From Bacillota bacterium (GTDB taxonomy: Bacteria; Bacillota; Clostridia; Lachnospirales; Lachnospiraceae): a stretch of 9,340 bases of DNA. The notes below the pieces were generated by a model. It was given only the letters and a program-made list of their open reading frames with translations. It ran no database searches and was not told where the DNA came from. Below are positions 6,034-9,340 of the stretch, one piece after another (position 1 is the stretch's first letter; each line of letters starts with the position of its first letter). Location of the stretch: positions 1 to 9,340 of the forward strand of contig JAEZZO010000007.1 in assembly GCA_023418475.1 (NCBI GenBank). The letters run 5' to 3'. A program made the translations under genes and the position numbers.

Positions 6034-7101
6034 ATGGAAAATCTACCGTTTTCACCCCCTAATATTTTATTGATTGATGATGTAAATGCTGATTTGGTTA
6101 TATTGGCCGAAATTATCCGAAAAGCAGGATTAATCGCCAGACCAGTAACTAGTGCAAGGCAAGCCGTAAATGCAATTGAGGCACTATCTCCGAACCTTAT
6201 ATTAATGGATATCTCAATGCCGGAGATTGATGGATTTGTATTTTGTGCAATGCTTAAAAAAAATGCGAATACAAAAGATATTCCTATTATATTCATATCG
6301 GCACTAAACTCTTATGAAGATAAAATAAAAGGTTTTCGGGCCGGAGCAGTGGATTACATAGCAAAACCATTTGAAGTAGAAGAGGTAATGCTTCGTATAA
6401 ATACACATCTGCAATTATATAAAATGCAGCAGGAGCTGGAAATTTATAATAAAAAATTATATAAAATAATTAATGATCAAATCCGCAAATTATATGAAGA
6501 ACAGAAAAATGTAACAAATGCTTTGATTAAAGTAGCACAGCAAAGAGATTTATCAAGAGCATTGCATATGGAACTGGTGGGTAAAAACAGCAAAATATTG
6601 GCTATGAGTCTTCAAATATCTCCCAAATATCGGAATTCCATAACAAATGGTTTTATAGATACAATTGAGCTTGCAGCACCACTTTATGATATTGGAAAGG
6701 TTGTAATGGAGGATAGTGTGCTATATAATCCAGGCTGTAATTCACAGGAACAGGAAGCGATACAATCACACACAACAATTGGAGCTGCTTTGCTGGAAGA
6801 TATTTATTCAACCAATCAGCACAATGATTTCCTGAAGATGGCTATTGATATTGCAAGGTATCATCACGAAAAGTGGAACGGCACAGGCTATCCGTCTGGT
6901 TTAAAGGGGGAGGATATTCCCTTGTGCGCCAGAATTGTGTGTATTATTAATGTATATGATTTGCTGATAAGTTCGACAGTATATGGACAAGTATATACAC
7001 ATCAGGAAAGTATCAGTATAATAAATCAAAATGCAGGTATTCAGTTTGATCCGGATATTATATCAGTCTTTAATAAAATACAGCATCAGTTAAAAAGCTG
7101 A
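6034..7101 (+). CDS. Response regulator with degenerate HD-GYP output domain
   Basis: A 355-residue REC/HD-GYP protein. The receiver (about 10-128) has acidic pair D15/D16, phospho-acceptor D59 in LMDISMP, S89 and K111 in AKPF, all intact. A coiled linker (129-175) leads to an HD-GYP-type domain. Active members hydrolyse cyclic di-GMP using two or three metal ions. Here the HD pair is Tyr218-Asp219 (LYDIGK instead of LHDIGK), and the late metal-binding Asp is Asn306 (IINVYDLL instead of xxDxxDAL). H246, H277/H278 and the GYP motif (285-287, in NGTGYPSGL) remain. GGAGGA (6025-6030) precedes ATG 6034. It lies downstream of the histidine kinase as its likely partner. The missing ligands make enzyme activity doubtful; it may be a binding or scaffolding output domain. 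Confidence 0.9.
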   Translation: MENLPFSPPNILLIDDVNADLVILAEIIRKAGLIARPVTSARQAVNAIEALSPNLILMDISMPEIDGFVFCAMLKKNANTKDIPIIFISALNSYEDKIKGFRAGAVDYIAKPFEVEEVMLRINTHLQLYKMQQELEIYNKKLYKIINDQIRKLYEEQKNVTNALIKVAQQRDLSRALHMELVGKNSKILAMSLQISPKYRNSITNGFIDTIELAAPLYDIGKVVMEDSVLYNPGCNSQEQEAIQSHTTIGAALLEDIYSTNQHNDFLKMAIDIARYHHEKWNGTGYPSGLKGEDIPLCARIVCIINVYDLLISSTVYGQVYTHQESISIINQNAGIQFDPDIISVFNKIQHQLKS

Positions 7102-7103
7102 AT

Positions 7104-7132
7104 TTAACAGAGTGAAGCATGTACGATATAAT
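7104..7132 (+). promoter_or_regulatory. Promoter of the DUF4015 gene
   Basis: TTAACA (7104-7109) and a perfect TATAAT (7127-7132) are 17 bp apart and begin two bases after the response regulator stop. No terminator is visible before it, so read-through from the kinase operon is also possible. The 5' leader of about 75 bases contains a GGCTGCAGCC palindrome (7134-7143). Confidence 0.6.
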
Positions 7133-7212
7133 TGGCTGCAGCCCGGTATAAACGTAAGCAAAATGAGCAATACTTACCGATAGTAACTATGGGAGGAATT
7201 AGAGTATAAACT

Positions 7213-8577
7213 ATGGCAAATAAATATGATATGTATATTGATTATAAACGTTCTGATAGAAAACGAGGGCAAAGAAAAAATAATAAATTCTGGATTTTTA
7301 TTGTTATCATTTTGGTCGTAGGAATACTGGGTATTATTTACAAAATAGCAAAGTCTAATTACGATAAAAACGAGACAATTCTTCCAAATGAAACAACACA
7401 GGAAGATACTTCCGACACCGGGATAACGGATACCTCAAAAACGGCACATATTACTGCGGTTCCTACTATTAAGCCTACGGTCGCTCCTACCGCAGTGCCG
7501 ACGATTACGCCTACGCCACAACCTACATTACCGGTTATGGGCAATAATGTTACTGACATTTCTGATGAGGATATGCGGAAACCGGTTACTGTAAAAGGCA
7601 TCTATGTACCGGCAGGGACGGCGAATTCGGATAAACTGGAAAAGCTGCTGGATATGACTTCTTCCACAGAAATTAACGCCATGGTAATTGATGTAAAAGA
7701 CGATCATGGGAAAATATCCTTTCAAATGGATTGTCCTGTAGCAAAAGAGATCGGAGCTTTGACAAATACGATTACTGATGTCAAAACATTAGTTAAAACC
7801 TTAAAAGAAAAAAATATCTATTTGATAGCCCGCATTGTATCCTTTAAAGATCCCTATCTTGCGGAAAAGCGCCCTGATCTGGCAATTCGGAATAAGGATG
7901 GTTCCCTATACCGGGATAATAACGGAGAGTGCTGGGTTAACCCTTATAATAAGGATGTATGGGACTACCTGGTCAGTGTGGCATCGCAGGCGGCAGCTGT
8001 GGGATTTGATGAAATTCAATTTGATTATATCCGTTTCTCTACCGGAGATGGAATATCCAAGGCAGACTTTGGAGAAGCTGCAAAAACGATGACCAAAGAG
8101 GGTATTATCACGGAATTTACAAAATACGCTTATAGGAAGCTGAAACCGATCGGTGTTTATGTATCGGCTGATGTATATGGTGCAATTATCAGCAGTCCTG
8201 TTGACGCAGGATTGGTAGGGCAGAATTTCGTGGAAATGTCAAAATATCTGGATTATATTTGTCCTATGATATATCCATCTCATTTTGGCGAAGGAAATTA
8301 TGGAATACAATATCCTGATCTTGATCCGTATAATATAATACGGAAGGTATTGGAAGCTTCCGATACAAAGCTTAGTGAGCTGCCCAAAAAACAGCATCGT
8401 GCCATTGTAAGACCCTGGCTGCAGGATTTCACAGCCTCATGGGTTAAACATCACAAAAAGTATGGCGGTGAAGAAGTAAGACAGGAGATTAATGGTGTTT
8501 ACAGCGCAGGGTATGGTGAATGGCTTTTGTGGAATTCCAAATGTGATTATTCAGAGGACGGACTATTGGAAGAATAG
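7213..8577 (+). CDS. Membrane-anchored DUF4015 putative glycoside hydrolase
   Basis: A 454-residue protein with a basic cytoplasmic tail (1-25, rich in Lys/Arg), one N-terminal membrane segment (about 26-43) and no clear cleavage site, so an extracytoplasmic domain anchored in the membrane. A flexible Thr/acidic region and a Pro-Thr stalk (about 83-108, repeated VPT/APT/TPT units) lead to the DUF4015 domain (127-454), a predicted TIM barrel of the glycosidase type. Typical pieces are VKGIYVPAG (127-135), NAMVIDVKDDHG (155-166), VGFDEIQFDYIRF (263-275) and YICPMIYPSHF (348-358), with acidic residues at strand ends as glycosidases have. No substrate is known. GGGAGGAA (7191-7198) is 14 bases before the ATG, unusually far, but an in-frame stop at 7207 excludes an earlier start. 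It probably acts on cell-wall or extracellular sugar polymers. Confidence 0.85.
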   Translation: MANKYDMYIDYKRSDRKRGQRKNNKFWIFIVIILVVGILGIIYKIAKSNYDKNETILPNETTQEDTSDTGITDTSKTAHITAVPTIKPTVAPTAVPTITPTPQPTLPVMGNNVTDISDEDMRKPVTVKGIYVPAGTANSDKLEKLLDMTSSTEINAMVIDVKDDHGKISFQMDCPVAKEIGALTNTITDVKTLVKTLKEKNIYLIARIVSFKDPYLAEKRPDLAIRNKDGSLYRDNNGECWVNPYNKDVWDYLVSVASQAAAVGFDEIQFDYIRFSTGDGISKADFGEAAKTMTKEGIITEFTKYAYRKLKPIGVYVSADVYGAIISSPVDAGLVGQNFVEMSKYLDYICPMIYPSHFGEGNYGIQYPDLDPYNIIRKVLEASDTKLSELPKKQHRAIVRPWLQDFTASWVKHHKKYGGEEVRQEINGVYSAGYGEWLLWNSKCDYSEDGLLEE

Positions 8578-8653
8578 TGGAACCTGTCTATTATCTATGA
8601 ATAACTCGTGGTCTTGTTTCATATATATTAATAACATGATCCGGAGGTGTCTT

Positions 8654-9028
8654 ATGGATAAGATAAGCCATCAAAATACAAAAATTTTTGCAGTGCTTAA
8701 GGGGCTGTTGTTCTCTTTCATTATATCGGCCTTTATTCTGTTGTTATTGGCATTGTTGATGCTGAAGCTGGATATATCCAGTACGGTAATTAGTGGTGGA
8801 ATTATTCTTGCTTATATTGTATCAACTTTTATTGGCGGCTTTTTTGTTGGCAAGAAAATTGAACAGAAGAAATTTATATGGGGCTTGGTGATGGGAATAT
8901 TTTATTTTGCTATATTACTTATCATTTCCATCATGATGAATAAAGTATCTCCCTTGCCTATGGGAAATCTGCTGACAGCATTTATTATCTGCAGCATGGG
9001 TGGTATGCTTGGTGGAATGGTTAGTTAA
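8654..9028 (+). CDS. Small four-helix membrane protein, TIGR04086-like
   Basis: A 124-residue integral membrane protein with four predicted helices at about 15-37, 44-65, 74-95 and 103-122. Gly-rich helix ends (TFIGGFFVG, CSMGGMLGG) and a short basic N-terminus, MDKISHQNTK, are visible. Length and pattern fit the TIGR04086 (YrzE-like) family of Clostridia, often found beside yajC and the SCIFF peptide genes; neither neighbour is visible here. The ATG at 8654 has GGAGGT (8643-8648) five bases upstream. The frame is open further left to within the DUF4015 gene, but that start has no such site and would overlap by 86 bases. It lies 76 bases behind the DUF4015 gene and before a strong terminator, so it is probably the last gene of that unit. 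Function unknown. Confidence 0.78.
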   Translation: MDKISHQNTKIFAVLKGLLFSFIISAFILLLLALLMLKLDISSTVISGGIILAYIVSTFIGGFFVGKKIEQKKFIWGLVMGIFYFAILLIISIMMNKVSPLPMGNLLTAFIICSMGGMLGGMVS

Positions 9029-9042
9029 GATGGAATAAGCGA

Positions 9043-9081
9043 ATGGGATTGGGAAGATATTTGACCCAATCCTATTTTTTT
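9043..9081 (+). terminator. Intrinsic terminator of the DUF4015 / membrane protein unit
   Basis: ATGGGATTGGG (9043-9053) pairs with CCCAATCCTAT (9065-9075), 11 bp with one G-T wobble, loop of 11. A run of seven T (9075-9081) follows. It lies 15 bases after the membrane protein stop. Confidence 0.85.
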
Positions 9082-9082
9082 G

Positions 9083-9109
9083 TTACATAGGAAAGTTCGT
9101 CCTATGTAA
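9083..9109. repeat. Perfect 10-bp hairpin directly behind the terminator
   Basis: TTACATAGGA (9083-9092) and TCCTATGTAA (9100-9109) pair perfectly around AAGTTCG. The preceding T run and following AAAAA could extend the stem by about five pairs. It could be an upstream boundary of the RNA that follows, an operator over its promoter, or a second terminator for the opposite strand. Confidence 0.55.
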
Positions 9110-9116
9110 TAAAAAC

Positions 9117-9340
9117 CCTTCGGGAGGATGCGCAGCACAGTTTATTGTTTCAATGGAGTTGACTGGAAAGTATACAGTAGCGTAATATAACTTTCAAGTC
9201 GAAGCATAAGGAAAACCTTGAGTTTCCGTAAACTGTAGTCCGAAAATGAATAAATCTAACCAAAGTGCCAATCTGCTATTTTTTGAAAGGTACTTGAGTG
9301 GCAGTTACTGGACTAGAAGTACTTTAATAAGCCCCGCCTA
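9117..9340 (+). ncRNA. Probable structured noncoding RNA, running off the window end
   Basis: After the terminator no frame codes convincingly, but the sequence folds into a compact set of helices. A three-way junction is closed by ACAGTTTA/TAAACTGT (9137-9144 with 9229-9236). It encloses a long hairpin GACT-GAAAGT/ACTTTC-AGTC (9161-9171 with 9190-9200) and a short one GGAAA/TTTCC (9210-9214 with 9223-9227). Next, AGTCC (9237-9241) pairs with GGACT (9310-9314) around AAGTGCC/GGTACTT (9263-9269 with 9289-9295), where TGCCA/TGGCA (9266-9270 with 9299-9303) is a competing pair. The 5' part starts with CCCTTCGGG. The strand is inferred from GU pairs and the preceding terminator. It shows no features of tmRNA, SRP RNA, RNase P RNA, T-box or the c-di-GMP riboswitches. 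The raiA motif, a ~200-base RNA of Clostridia, is one candidate, untested. Alternatively it is the leader of a gene beyond 9340. Confidence 0.45.

Noticed and set aside
7133..7200. c-di-GMP riboswitch in the DUF4015 leader
   Set aside because: The leader is too short and lacks the conserved cores of c-di-GMP-I and -II; only a small palindrome is present.
7835..8092. 85-codon plus-strand frame inside the DUF4015 gene
   Set aside because: It lies within the strongly conserved barrel coding sequence in another frame and has no start signal.
8492..9028. 178-residue membrane protein starting within the DUF4015 gene
   Set aside because: The first 54 residues overlap the end of the DUF4015 gene and have no ribosome-binding site. 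ATG 8654 has GGAGGT at ideal distance and gives a family-sized product.
1..9340. CRISPR array, tRNA or rRNA genes
   Set aside because: No regularly spaced repeats, cloverleaf with CCA or ribosomal sequence was found on either strand by reading.

Overview
The window is AT-rich, with Shine-Dalgarno sites of the GGAGG type and sigma-A-like promoters. It carries a small four-helix membrane protein resembling the Clostridia TIGR04086 family and a Lachnospiraceae-style DUF4015 putative glycosidase. Together these suggest a chromosomal segment of a low-GC Firmicute, most likely a clostridium of the Lachnospiraceae type. This placement is an inference; no rRNA or other taxonomic marker is present.

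Left part (1-2957) is accessory DNA. It opens with the right end of an IS66-family insertion sequence (tail of the transposase, terminus at 127). The element abuts an SF1 UvrD/PcrA-like helicase gene that has lost its front end, including the Walker A region, but keeps motifs II to VI. Next comes an intact FRG-domain gene with its own promoter, then a gene-poor stretch. That stretch holds a tandem TTGGGGCAAA repeat, a strong hairpin terminator and a small hairpin/leader-peptide-like element. Helicase plus FRG protein plus IS looks like the eroded edge of a defence or genomic island.

Middle part (3017-4211): a small SEC-C zinc-motif protein with a good extended -10 promoter converges on an XRE-family repressor. 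They are separated by an unusually long imperfect palindrome (3670-3757). The repressor has a consensus promoter with a perfect ATTTGTG-N8-CACAAAT palindrome at the expected transcription start, so it probably represses itself.

Signalling part (4307-7101): a soluble PAS/HisKA/HATPase histidine kinase is followed by a response regulator with a C-terminal HD-GYP domain. Both ends of this relay are degenerate. The kinase carries a C-terminal Hpt-like domain in which the phospho-accepting His is Asp. The HD-GYP domain has lost the His of its HD pair and the later metal-binding Asp but keeps the GYP motif. The receiver Asp and kinase His are intact, so phosphotransfer to the regulator should work while c-di-GMP hydrolysis is doubtful.

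Right part (7104-9340): a membrane-anchored, extracytoplasmic DUF4015 TIM-barrel protein with a Pro/Thr-rich stalk has its own promoter. It is followed by the four-helix membrane protein and a clear intrinsic terminator. The final ~230 bases have no convincing reading frame but fold into an elaborate set of helices, including a three-way junction. They look like a structured noncoding RNA that runs off the end of the window.
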